Of a DNA stretch of 64,000 nt, positions 50,290 to 58,400 are shown in pieces. A program made the translations under genes and the position numbers. The first letter of the stretch is position 1. Each line of letters starts with the position of its first letter. Below the pieces are notes generated by a model. The model did no database searches. It worked only from the letters and a program-made list of their open reading frames with translations, and was not told where the DNA came from. The stretch is from Metaclostridioides mangenotii. Lineage in GTDB: Bacteria > Bacillota > Clostridia > Peptostreptococcales > Peptostreptococcaceae. The DNA lies in the NCBI RefSeq assembly GCF_017873185.1, contig NZ_JAGGJX010000009.1:1-64000 (forward strand), written 5' to 3'.

Positions 50290-50479
50290 TGCGATTTTTG
50301 GACCTTTGCATAAATAATAATCTTTAATTCTAAAATAAATGTCTCTACTATAAAGATAATAAACATAGGGTGTTTTCTATAATATTCTAATAAAATCTAC
50401 ACCTTTTCATTCTACATTGTTTTTTAACAAAATATATGTTACTCTATATCAAAACGCTAAGCAGAAAGGAATTATAAAT
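50290..50479. other. AT-rich upstream region of the LOG gene
   Basis: No gene. It contains several TATAAT-like sequences on the plus strand (for example in TTTCTATAATATTC near 50375) that may drive the LOG gene; no clear -35 partner was found. Confidence 0.35.
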
Positions 50480-51040
50480 ATGAATATAGCTGTTTATTGT
50501 GGTGCGAATGCCGGAAATAATAAAATAAATACTGATAATGCTATTAAGCTGGCCAACTGGATTTCTTATAATGAGAATACTCTGATTTACGGAGGGGGTA
50601 ATGTAGGGCTTATGGGTTTAATCGCAGATAAAGTTTTAGAAAATGGGAGCCATGTCATTGGTGTAATGCCTAAATTTCTTATAGATAGAGAAATCGCTCA
50701 TCAAGGATTAACTGAGCTACATACTGTAGATACAATGCATGAGCGGAAAGCTAAGATGATTTCATTATCTGATTGTTATATAGCACTTCCCGGAGGTCCT
50801 GGAACTCTTGAAGAGATAACAGAAGTTATTAGTTGGGGAAGACTTGGTCAACATTCTAATCCATGTATACTATTTAATGTAAATGGATATTACAATTTAC
50901 TTGCATCTCAGTACGATTTAATGGTATCAGAAGGATTCTTATCTAAATCTGATAGAGATAAAATACTTTTCTCTGATTCATTTGAAGAAATTAGCGAATT
51001 TATTGAAAACTACGAAGCTCCATTAGTTAGGACTTATTAA
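50480..51040 (+). CDS. LOG-family protein (nucleoside 5-prime-monophosphate phosphoribohydrolase)
   Basis: This 186-residue protein belongs to the LOG (lonely guy) family, which cleaves nucleoside monophosphates to base and ribose 5-phosphate; bacterial members are often mislabelled lysine decarboxylases. The motifs GGGNVGLMG, MHERKAKM and PGGPGTLEE (the nucleotide-binding signature) are present. The ATG at 50480 has AAGGA nine bases before it; an upstream reading to 50417 lacks homology. Monocistronic with its own terminator. Confidence 0.88.
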   Translation: MNIAVYCGANAGNNKINTDNAIKLANWISYNENTLIYGGGNVGLMGLIADKVLENGSHVIGVMPKFLIDREIAHQGLTELHTVDTMHERKAKMISLSDCYIALPGGPGTLEEITEVISWGRLGQHSNPCILFNVNGYYNLLASQYDLMVSEGFLSKSDRDKILFSDSFEEISEFIENYEAPLVRTY

Positions 51041-51052
51041 AATAATTTTTAA

Positions 51053-51093
51053 AAAAAGATAGGACTCTCAATTCTAGAGAGTCCTATCTTTTT
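51053..51093 (+). terminator. Terminator of the LOG gene
   Basis: A perfect 17-bp stem AAAAAGATAGGACTCTC / GAGAGTCCTATCTTTTT with a 7-nt loop; the A/T arms make it bidirectional in form. Confidence 0.93.
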
Positions 51094-51157
51094 AAGTAAA
51101 TCTGAGGAAATCTTAAATTCTGTAGTGAATTAAATCTATATCATATTAGTTAGGTTT

Positions 51158-51250
51158 CATGTCAAACGTCTTACTTCATTGACAATTAAATCTACCGTAT
51201 CATGTTTTTCTTGTCCAGATAACCCTCTTATAAATGCCTAACATCCAATG
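51158..51250 (-). pseudogene. Possible 3-prime gene remnant
   Basis: A short minus-strand frame, protein-like (FIRGLSGQEKHDTVDLIVNE near its end) and ending in TGA at 51158, is interrupted upstream by in-frame TAG and TGA codons and lacks a start or ribosome site. It may be the tail of a decayed gene; chance similarity to coding sequence is possible. No family could be assigned. Confidence 0.25.
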
Positions 51251-51346
51251 TGAAATTTAGTTGTTAGTCATTTCTCTTTATTTAATCTATTAATTTTATC
51301 ATTTGTTTATTCTTTAATTTAAAACAGTATTCTTTTTAATTAATAT

Positions 51347-51392
51347 AAAAAGAACATTATATGTCAATATATTCACATACAATGTCCCTTTT
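51347..51392 (-). terminator. Terminator of the aminotransferase gene
   Basis: Minus strand arms AAAAGGGACATTGTATGT and ACATATAATGTTCTTTT pair with a few G-U pairs, followed by TTATATT. It is 13 bases past the stop codon. Confidence 0.7.
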
Positions 51393-51404
51393 GCTAATTG
51401 CTTA

Positions 51405-52610
51405 TTATTTTGTAGCTCCTGCTAATTGCATAGCTTCTTTAAGAACTTCACCAATACTCTTAATTCCTATTTTTATTTTATCTTCAGGCATATTAGAGTA
51501 GTTAAGTCTAAAAGTATTTTCTCTGCCACCGTTTGGGAAGAATCCTCCTCCTGCAACATAGGCAACATTTTTTTCTAGACATTTAAGAAGTATTTCTCTT
51601 GCATTTAAATGACTTGGTAATTCAACCCAAGTAAATAATCCTCCCTCGGGATGTGTAAATTTAATGCCTTCAGGGAATTCATCTTGCATTGTTTTTAGCA
51701 TTACATCTCTACGCTTAACATAAACTTCCTTGATACTTTCGACATGCTCATCTAGGCTGTACATGTCCATAAATTTAGATACTTCCATCTGTGATATAGT
51801 AGAAGCCTGTAAGTCTGCACCTTGCTTAGCAAAGTTAAACTTAGAAAGTATTTCCTCAGAAGCACAAGTCCATCCTAATCTGTACCCTGGACAGAATATT
51901 TTAGAGAAAGTTCCTAAAAATATTACAAGACCTTTAGTATCTAGCGCTTTAAGAGAAGGTAATGACTCTCCCTCAAACCTTAAGTCTCCGTATGGGTTGT
52001 CTTCTAAAACAGGTATTTCATATTTATTTATTATTTCCATAAACTTTTTACGTCTTTCTAAAGACCAAGTTCTTCCTGTAGGATTTTGGAAATCTGGTAT
52101 TACATAAACCATTTTAACTTTATCAGTTGTAGCTAGTATCTTATCTAATTCTTCCATAATCATTCCACCATCATCAGTTGGAACATCTATAAAATTAGGT
52201 AGATAAGATTTAAAAGCATTGATAGCTCCAATGTACGATGGGCTCTCGCATAGTATTACATCGCCTTCATCGATGAATACCTTTCCTGCGAAATCAAGTC
52301 CCTGTTGTGAACCACTAGTAATTAGTATGTCATCTTTGTCCACATTAGTTTGATTTTTATCATTCATTCTTTGAGCAATTTTCTCCCTTAAAGGTTCATA
52401 TCCTTCAGTTGTAGTGTACTGCATTGCTGCCCTACCATTTTCCTCAAGCACTGCAACTGAAACTTTCTTCATTTCCTCTACAGGGAACATCTCTGGAGCA
52501 GGCATTCCTCCAGCGAAAGATATGATTTGAGGCTGTTGAGTAAGCTTCAAAAGTTCACGAATTTCTGATCCTTTTAATCCTTGCATTCTTTTTGCAAATT
52601 GTACTGCCAT
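51405..52610 (-). CDS. PLP-dependent aminotransferase (class I/II, LysN/AraT-like)
   Basis: This 401-residue fold-type I aminotransferase resembles 2-aminoadipate or aromatic aminotransferases of the MocR-like lineage without the regulator domain. The PLP Lys lies in LGTFSKIFCPGYRLGW; NPTGRTW and the Arg of FRLNYSNM contact substrate carboxylates. Exact substrate is unknown. No T-box or other leader was seen; it is monocistronic and unrelated in sequence to the sulfur genes next to it. Confidence 0.88.
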   Translation of the reverse strand: MAVQFAKRMQGLKGSEIRELLKLTQQPQIISFAGGMPAPEMFPVEEMKKVSVAVLEENGRAAMQYTTTEGYEPLREKIAQRMNDKNQTNVDKDDILITSGSQQGLDFAGKVFIDEGDVILCESPSYIGAINAFKSYLPNFIDVPTDDGGMIMEELDKILATTDKVKMVYVIPDFQNPTGRTWSLERRKKFMEIINKYEIPVLEDNPYGDLRFEGESLPSLKALDTKGLVIFLGTFSKIFCPGYRLGWTCASEEILSKFNFAKQGADLQASTISQMEVSKFMDMYSLDEHVESIKEVYVKRRDVMLKTMQDEFPEGIKFTHPEGGLFTWVELPSHLNAREILLKCLEKNVAYVAGGGFFPNGGRENTFRLNYSNMPEDKIKIGIKSIGEVLKEAMQLAGATK

Positions 52611-52725
52611 TTAAAGCACCCCCATGAAAATGCTTCTTCATTTTGAAGAAACTATTTTTCATACAATAGAACACAGCTGATAAAATCTAAATGATTTATA
52701 TATTAAGTTATAATTGTATGCTAGA

Positions 52726-52917
52726 TTATTCTTCTTTTCTAATTAACTTTTTAACCCTTTTCTCTAATGTTTCTCTATCCAACATTATGAGTCTAGAACA
52801 GTTCATACATTTAATTTTTATATCCATACCTATCCTGGTTATTTCAAACTCCTTGCAACCACACGCATGCTGTTTTTTTAATTCTACGATGTCACCTATC
52901 TTCAAATCCATCGGCAT
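52726..52917 (-). CDS. DUF951 family small Cys-rich protein
   Basis: 63 residues, with likely zinc ligands CGC (near 21-23) and CMNC (near 38-41). The ATG at 52917 follows AGGAGG by nine bases; a longer reading is rejected. DUF951 proteins occur near the origin in many Firmicutes; function unknown. It directly follows DUF3343, with 16 bp between the two. Confidence 0.85.
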   Translation of the reverse strand: MPMDLKIGDIVELKKQHACGCKEFEITRIGMDIKIKCMNCSRLIMLDRETLEKRVKKLIRKEE

Positions 52918-52933
52918 AGATATTTTCCTCCTA

Positions 52934-53197
52934 CTATATAATTTCATTTACTTCTTTAGTTCCATCTTCTTTCTTATCTATGTGGTAAATTCCTTTAAAA
53001 TCAATCTCATTGTCTGTAAGTATTTTTTTTATAGCCTCTAAATCATCTTTTGAGAATTTAACAGAAAGCCCACAACTAGCAGAAATTTCTCTTGGTGTGG
53101 GCAACATTGTGATAGCAACTTCGTGCTCTTTTATTAGTTTTTCTGATCTTATAGCATGATGAGTTGAATTAAAGGACACAATATACATTTCTTTCAT
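52934..53197 (-). CDS. DUF3343 protein, putative Se/S carrier
   Basis: 87 residues; YIVSFNSTHHAIRSEKLIKEH and the single conserved Cys in ISASCGLSVKF. DUF3343 proteins co-occur with YedF and cysteine-desulfurase-like proteins and are proposed sulfur/selenium carriers (inference from genome context in the literature). First of a two-gene unit with DUF951. Confidence 0.85.
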   Translation of the reverse strand: MKEMYIVSFNSTHHAIRSEKLIKEHEVAITMLPTPREISASCGLSVKFSKDDLEAIKKILTDNEIDFKGIYHIDKKEDGTKEVNEII

Positions 53198-53310
53198 AGT
53201 AATTTCCTCTCTGACATTATATTGTTTCCTATAATATTTTATTTTTATATAATCACTTTTATTATTTTAAAATCTATTTATTAATAGCTTCTTTATACTT
53301 AATCGTCTAT

Positions 53311-53913
53311 TTATATTGTTATAGTATTTGATGAATTTTTTAAAGCTTCGACTATGCTGTACATATTTGTAACACTTCCAACTTTAAGTTCATCTTTTAA
53401 GTCATAGTAATCTAAACACGCTCCACATGAAAGAACTTCAACCCCTGCTTCTTCAAGAATTTTAAGATTTCCGATTGTGTCTTCATTTACTGTACTTAAT
53501 TTTACACCACCATTTACAAGGAGTATGCTTTTTGGATATGGTTTTGACTCTGTAAGAGTATAAACAAATCCTTTTATAAGAACTTGTCCTAATTCATCAC
53601 TTCCTGAACCCATTGAATCTTTAGTTATAAATATACATCTATTTTCTAAATCATCATTTTCTTCAATAACAGCTTCTGCTAAGTCACAAGTTTCTCCATT
53701 TTTAAATATCTCTATAGTTATCAAATCTTCCTCATCTTTAACTATATTTGACTCTAAATTTAGGGATTTTGCCAATTTTAGCAAATTCTCTTTTGCCATT
53801 TTATTGTCTACAGTTGTAACTACAATACCATCACTTAGTTTTTCTAGCTCTTTTTTAGTATTTATAACTGGTTTAGGGCATGCTAACCCTCTAGCATCTA
53901 CTTCTACTCTCAT
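53311..53913 (-). CDS. yedF: Selenium/sulfur metabolism protein YedF
   Basis: 200 residues with an N-terminal TusA-like domain (about 1-75; reactive Cys C12 in GLACPKPVINT) and a C-terminal DsrE-like domain (about 85-200; LSCGACLDYYDL). The two-domain form is the one associated with selenium metabolism; a persulfide or selenide carrier role is likely. An 18-bp palindrome lies about 90 bp upstream. Confidence 0.92.
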   Translation of the reverse strand: MRVEVDARGLACPKPVINTKKELEKLSDGIVVTTVDNKMAKENLLKLAKSLNLESNIVKDEEDLITIEIFKNGETCDLAEAVIEENDDLENRCIFITKDSMGSGSDELGQVLIKGFVYTLTESKPYPKSILLVNGGVKLSTVNEDTIGNLKILEEAGVEVLSCGACLDYYDLKDELKVGSVTNMYSIVEALKNSSNTITI

Positions 53914-54002
53914 GTTAAAATCTCCTCTATATTAAAGTTTAAATCACATTTTTCTATACATAATAATAGTATCATATATACGAACTTAGTGTTATAGATT
54001 GT

Positions 54003-54020
54003 ATCTATACATGTATAGAT
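54003..54020. promoter_or_regulatory. 18-bp palindrome, putative operator of yedF
   Basis: ATCTATACATGTATAGAT is a perfect palindrome between the end of the HTH-TPR gene and yedF, about 25 bp upstream of the extended -10 TGATACTAT of yedF. Its core TATACATGTATA recurs at 55494, on the other side of the regulator gene. Confidence 0.55.
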
Positions 54021-54029
54021 GTATCTTTC

Positions 54030-55322
54030 TTAAATAATTCCGAGATCTTTGTACATATCTAGTCCTTTTTGATAGTATTCAAGTTCACTTTCTTTTGATA
54101 TATTAGAATATATTTTGCCCATATCTATATACATTCCAGCAAGCACCTTACGATCTCCTAGAGAAGATACTATATCAATACTCTTAGCTAAGTATTCGAC
54201 AGATAAGTTAGATTCTCCTTGCTCTTTACAAATATCAGAATATTTTTTCAATACCGTGTATTCACTTATTTTATCTTTATTTTTTATTGATGCAGCCAAT
54301 GCAATTTTACAGTATTTTTTTGCAAGCGAATAGTCACTCTTTTGTATATATGCAGAGATAATTTTAAATAAACCTTCCATCATATGATCGCCACCAGAAT
54401 CTGTTTTTATATCATACGCCCTCTGAGAATACTCTATAACTTTATCTACATTTCCTAGGTGTGTATATACATCTGAAATATTTAAATATACATCAGCAAG
54501 TATATTTTTATCATTATCACCTTCTAATAATTTCAATGCCTTTTTAAACAAAATCTTAGACTCTTCTAATTTTCCTAATTTAAATAAATTATTAGCTTTT
54601 AGAACTAATAGATCCACTTCGCTATCTACACCATTTCTACAGTCCAATTCATTTACTTTATCTACATAAAATAAAGATTTATCTGGTTTATTTGTTTTTA
54701 TGTAACATAGTGCTATTTTACTGTACAAGTCTTTATAAGTATTGTAATCACCAAATTTATTTTCAGCTATCAATTCCTCAGCAAAATTAAAATGTGTAAT
54801 TGCAACTCCGTAAAGATTTTGTTTCATATAAACCATACCTATATTTAAATAACAGTTAAAAATATTAATTTTATCATTCTTTCTTATAAAGAAATATAAA
54901 GCCTTTTCAAAATTTACAACCGCCAAATCGTACTGTTCTTGCTTTAATCTAATATTTGCCAATAAAAAACTACATCTACCGTAATTTTCTACTAAATCGT
55001 ATTTTTTACAAATATCTAATGTCTTACCTATTGTGTCCTCAGCTTCAGCTAATTTTCCTGTATTTATGTAAATTTCTATTTTTAAAATTAGGTTATCTGT
55101 CAATTTCTTCGACTGCATCTCTTTATTTTCAAGCAAGTATTCAACGCTAACTCCTAATTTATCACTCAAATATTCCAGTAAGTCATAACTAGTATGAGAC
55201 TTATCTCTTTCTATATGGCTTATCTGAGCTGCAGTTATTCTATCTCCTGCAAGTTCTTTTAATGTCATGTTCTTTTCTTTTCTTAGTTTTTTTATTTTTT
55301 CACCAAGACTTAATATTTCCAT
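54030..55322 (-). CDS. Helix-turn-helix transcriptional regulator with TPR domain
   Basis: 430 residues: an N-terminal XRE-type HTH (about 4-62; KIKKLRKEKNMTLKELAG, ITAAQISHIERDKS) and then about eight TPR-like repeats (e.g. AVVNFEKALYFFIRKNDKINIFNCYLNIGMVYM, in 130-160). The architecture is that of RRNPP-like regulators, which often sense a peptide, but no peptide gene is visible next to it. Putative palindromic operators flank the gene, suggesting autoregulation and control of yedF and the lipoprotein gene (inference). Confidence 0.85.
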   Translation of the reverse strand: MEILSLGEKIKKLRKEKNMTLKELAGDRITAAQISHIERDKSHTSYDLLEYLSDKLGVSVEYLLENKEMQSKKLTDNLILKIEIYINTGKLAEAEDTIGKTLDICKKYDLVENYGRCSFLLANIRLKQEQYDLAVVNFEKALYFFIRKNDKINIFNCYLNIGMVYMKQNLYGVAITHFNFAEELIAENKFGDYNTYKDLYSKIALCYIKTNKPDKSLFYVDKVNELDCRNGVDSEVDLLVLKANNLFKLGKLEESKILFKKALKLLEGDNDKNILADVYLNISDVYTHLGNVDKVIEYSQRAYDIKTDSGGDHMMEGLFKIISAYIQKSDYSLAKKYCKIALAASIKNKDKISEYTVLKKYSDICKEQGESNLSVEYLAKSIDIVSSLGDRKVLAGMYIDMGKIYSNISKESELEYYQKGLDMYKDLGII

Positions 55323-55493
55323 ATTATTATCACCTCATTGAAGACGTTTTTTATAATATAATTATAACTTATATTATTTTAAAACACTACTTTATTTGAT
55401 AATATTGTAAATTTTACATAAATTTATGAATGTTAAAAGTATTTTACAAATAAATTGACCCCATTTTATTACATTTTCTTAAATTGATAATTT

Positions 55494-55507
55494 GTATACA
55501 TGTATAC
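55494..55507. promoter_or_regulatory. 14-bp palindrome, putative operator
   Basis: GTATACATGTATAC is a perfect palindrome in the 269-bp region between the divergent HTH-TPR gene and the lipoprotein gene. It shares 12 bases (TATACATGTATA) with the palindrome at 54003 and lies about 53 bp upstream of the lipoprotein -10. Confidence 0.5.
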
Positions 55508-55559
55508 TTTACATTTTGTTCCATTTTTGTATTTTATTATATAACCGATTAATTTATGA

Positions 55560-55565
55560 TATAAT
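55560..55565 (+). promoter_or_regulatory. Extended -10 element of the lipoprotein gene
   Basis: TGATATAAT (TATAAT at 55560-55565) lies 26 bases before the start codon; the -35 position reads TTATAT, so the TG extension probably matters. Confidence 0.55.
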
Positions 55566-55591
55566 AGATAAAAAGAAAGAGGTGTTAAAAC

Positions 55592-56215
55592 ATGTTAAAA
55601 AAGAAAATATTATTAATATTAAGTATACTATCTGTTGCGGTATTTGTATTTGGATGCAGCAACAAAAATACTGAAAATGACCAAACTGATAACAACAATA
55701 ATTCAAGTGTAGAGGAACCTGCTTCAGATGAAAAAGACGCTGAACAAGATGATACTTCAACTAATGAAGATTCTAAAGATAAAGAAACTAACAAAAACAA
55801 TACTAGTTCAAAAGGCAGTGAAAATAAAAATACTGATACTTCTAAAAAAGAAAAGACTAACGCATCAGTATACACTATAGACTTAGACAATGGTTCTCTA
55901 GTTAAAAAAGATGTTGCAATAGCTTCAGTAGATGCAAATTCTTTATACAGCGAACTAATCAAACAAAAAATAATACCAAGTTCAAGCATTAATTCATTCG
56001 AAAAGAAAGACGTTGAAGGATCTACAGTAGGGTTCTTAGACGTAAGCTCAAGCTTTATGAACAGCAATCTAGGAAGTGACGCAGAAACACTTACTTTAGA
56101 TGCAGTTGCTAAAACTTTCAAAGAGAATCTTGGTATAAGCAAAATAAAACTTACAGTTGATGGTAAAAACTATGAGAGTGGTCATACGGTACTAGAAGAA
56201 GAAGATTATTTATAG
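55592..56215 (+). CDS. Lipoprotein with GerMN-like domain
   Basis: 207 residues: signal peptide (1-21) with lipidated C22 in FVFGCSNK, a disordered linker rich in N, D, E, S, T, K (about 25-90), then a folded C-terminal domain (92-207) with LYSELIKQKIIPSSSINSF, VGFLDVSSSFM and KIKLTVDGKNYESG, resembling the GerMN module of spore germination/cortex proteins. Surface-exposed. Regulation by the adjacent HTH-TPR protein is possible. Confidence 0.75.
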   Translation: MLKKKILLILSILSVAVFVFGCSNKNTENDQTDNNNNSSVEEPASDEKDAEQDDTSTNEDSKDKETNKNNTSSKGSENKNTDTSKKEKTNASVYTIDLDNGSLVKKDVAIASVDANSLYSELIKQKIIPSSSINSFEKKDVEGSTVGFLDVSSSFMNSNLGSDAETLTLDAVAKTFKENLGISKIKLTVDGKNYESGHTVLEEEDYL

Positions 56216-56260
56216 GTACATTGGTGTAGTATACATAAAATAGTCGAAAAGAGAAACAGG

Positions 56261-56321
56261 TGATAGCAAAATAATGTGAGCTAGCAGTCGAGGCGTGCTA
56301 GCTCACATTATTTTGCTATCA
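56261..56321. repeat. 26-bp perfect inverted repeat between convergent genes
   Basis: Arms of 26 bp (56261-56286 and 56296-56321, starting TGATAGCAAAATAATG and ending ATTTTGCTATCA) are perfect inverted copies around a 9-nt loop GTCGAGGCG; outer AAAGAGA / TCTCTTT can extend it. There is no U run immediately after it on either strand. It lies between the lipoprotein gene and the convergent csd gene and may serve as a bidirectional termination or insulating hairpin. Confidence 0.85.
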
Positions 56322-56353
56322 TTTACATATGTCTCTTTCTGATTTTGCCTGAT

Positions 56354-57499
56354 TTATTCCCTATTTTCAGATATATTTTTCAAAGCTTTTATTGCTTTAT
56401 CTATTTCATATGTTGTATTGAAGTACCCCATACTAAATCTAACTGCGCCCTGATCTATTGTACCAAGTGTAGAATGTGCTAGTGGTGAACAGTGAATACC
56501 CGATCTTGTAGCTATATCAAACTCATTATCTAATATAAATGTTACTTCTCCTGAGTCCATATCCCCTATATTTAGAGCTATAACTGCTGCTCTTTTTTTG
56601 CTATCTTCTGGACCGTATATTTTTATATCGTCTATCTCCTTTAGTTTTTCAAGCATGTACTGACATAACTCTTCTTCGTGTGCTCTTATTTTATCTGTTC
56701 CTTTGTCTAATACAAATTTAACACCTTCGTTTAATCCTACTATACCTGGTGTGTTGTGAGTACCTGATTCATATTTATCGGGAAATAATTCTGGTTGAGT
56801 TAATTCTTCAGATTTACTTCCTGTTCCGCCCTCTTTTAAAATATCTAGTTTAAGATCTTCTTTTACATAAAGAACTCCTGTACCTTGTGGCCCAAGTAAA
56901 CATTTATGTCCAGGCATAGCTAACATGTCTATATTCATCTCTTTTACATCTATGTTGTATACGCCTGCTGTTTGAGAGGCATCTACTAAAAATAAGATTC
57001 CATGTTTATTAGCTAGTTCTCCTACAGCTTTTATATCAATAAGTGTCCCACACACATTTGAAGCATGTGTTGTTACTATAAGTTTTGTATTGTCTTTTAT
57101 TGCTTTTTCTATATCTTCTGGATTTAATACTCCTTCTTTATCACACTGTACTACTGTATTTTCTACACCTTTGCTTTCAAGTGCCTTTATAGGTCTTATA
57201 ACTGAGTTGTGCTCCATACTCGTAGTAATTACGTGATCGCCACTTTTTAAAACACCTTTAATTGCTAAGTTTAAAGAATCTGTAGCATTATGAGTAAATA
57301 CGATTGTCATTGGGTTGTCTACATTAAATAACTTGGCAATATTTTCTCTTGCATCATAAATTTTTCTAGCAGATTTCATAGCTAATTTGTGACCTGCTCT
57401 GCCTGGATTTGCACAGTAATTTTTCATACAATCGTAAACTGCATCGTATACCTCTTCAGGTTTTGGGTAAGTAGTAGCTGCATTGTCAAAATAAATCAT
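56354..57499 (-). CDS. Cysteine-desulfurase-like aminotransferase class V
   Basis: 381-residue PLP enzyme; PLP Lys is K199 in PGHKCLLGPQGTG, and the putative active Cys lies in SGIHCSPLAHSTLGT. The short form matches the family that co-occurs with DUF3343/YedF and is proposed to supply sulfur or selenium. Immediately after parB, with 31 bp between. Confidence 0.88.
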   Translation of the reverse strand: MIYFDNAATTYPKPEEVYDAVYDCMKNYCANPGRAGHKLAMKSARKIYDARENIAKLFNVDNPMTIVFTHNATDSLNLAIKGVLKSGDHVITTSMEHNSVIRPIKALESKGVENTVVQCDKEGVLNPEDIEKAIKDNTKLIVTTHASNVCGTLIDIKAVGELANKHGILFLVDASQTAGVYNIDVKEMNIDMLAMPGHKCLLGPQGTGVLYVKEDLKLDILKEGGTGSKSEELTQPELFPDKYESGTHNTPGIVGLNEGVKFVLDKGTDKIRAHEEELCQYMLEKLKEIDDIKIYGPEDSKKRAAVIALNIGDMDSGEVTFILDNEFDIATRSGIHCSPLAHSTLGTIDQGAVRFSMGYFNTTYEIDKAIKALKNISENRE

Positions 57500-57530
57500 A
57501 TCTAAATCCTCCAGTTATATGAATTTAATA

Positions 57531-58400
57531 TTACTCTATTATCATTGATATTATATTGTTTAAATCCTCATCATTGTAGTATTCTATTTCTATCTTACCT
57601 TTTCTTTTTCCCCTAGATATATTAACTTTTGTTCCAAATACATTCATAAGTTTATCTTCTACATCCACTATGAACATATCTTTTTCTTCTTTTGATTTTT
57701 TTGGTCCTTCTACTTCTTTACCTTCACATATCTTCTTAGCAATTGCTTCAACTTCTCTTACAGATAATTCTTCTTCAACTATTCTGTTTGCTAATTTTAT
57801 CTGAACATCTTTGTCTGTAATTTTTAAGAGTGCTTTACCGTGACCTGCTGTTATACTAGCTTCGTCTATCATGATTCTTACTTCTTCAGCAAGATTTAGC
57901 AGTCTTAATGTATTTGTAATATGAGGTCTACTTTTTCCAACTGCTTCTGATATCTCCTCTTGTGTAACATTGTAATGATCAATTAAACCTTTATATGCTA
58001 ATGCTTCTTCTATTGAGTTTAAATTCTCTCTTTGAAGGTTCTCTATAAGCGCTATCTCCATTACACTTTTCATCGGGATATCTTTTACTACAACTGGGAT
58101 ATCTTTCTTTTTAGCGAGCTTTGAAGCTCTGTATCTTCTCTCTCCAGCTATAATCATATATTTATTATCATCGTCGGGCTTTACAACTATAGGTTGAAGA
58201 ACTCCGTGATTTTTAATCGATTCACTTAGAATTTCTATTTTCTCTTGGTCAAATACCTTTCTAGGCTGAGTATTATTTGGATATATTTTATCTAATTCTA
58301 TAGTAACTATATCTTTATGATTTATTTCTTCATATGTATCTGGTATAAGCGCACTAAGTCCCTTCCCCAGTCTATTACTTCTCTTTGTTTTCTTCTCCAT
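57531..58400 (-). CDS. parB: Chromosome-partitioning protein ParB (Spo0J)
   Basis: 289 residues; CTP/parS-binding N-terminus with QPRKVFDQEKI and GERRYRASKLAKK, HTH VTQEEISEAVGKSRPHITNTLRLLNL, and a C-terminal dimer domain. Binds parS sites near the origin. ATG follows the soj stop directly (TAGATG). No parS site was found in the window. Confidence 0.96.
   Translation of the reverse strand: MEKKTKRSNRLGKGLSALIPDTYEEINHKDIVTIELDKIYPNNTQPRKVFDQEKIEILSESIKNHGVLQPIVVKPDDDNKYMIIAGERRYRASKLAKKKDIPVVVKDIPMKSVMEIALIENLQRENLNSIEEALAYKGLIDHYNVTQEEISEAVGKSRPHITNTLRLLNLAEEVRIMIDEASITAGHGKALLKITDKDVQIKLANRIVEEELSVREVEAIAKKICEGKEVEGPKKSKEEKDMFIVDVEDKLMNVFGTKVNISRGKRKGKIEIEYYNDEDLNNIISMIIE

Noticed and set aside
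52611-52725. T-box or other amino-acid riboswitch before the aminotransferase
   Set aside because: The region lacks the T-box antiterminator sequence and any terminator near the start codon.
55585-56142. 185-codon minus-strand frame opposite the lipoprotein gene
   Set aside because: The plus-strand frame has a good ribosome site, promoter, signal peptide and lipobox; the antisense product is a low-complexity mirror.
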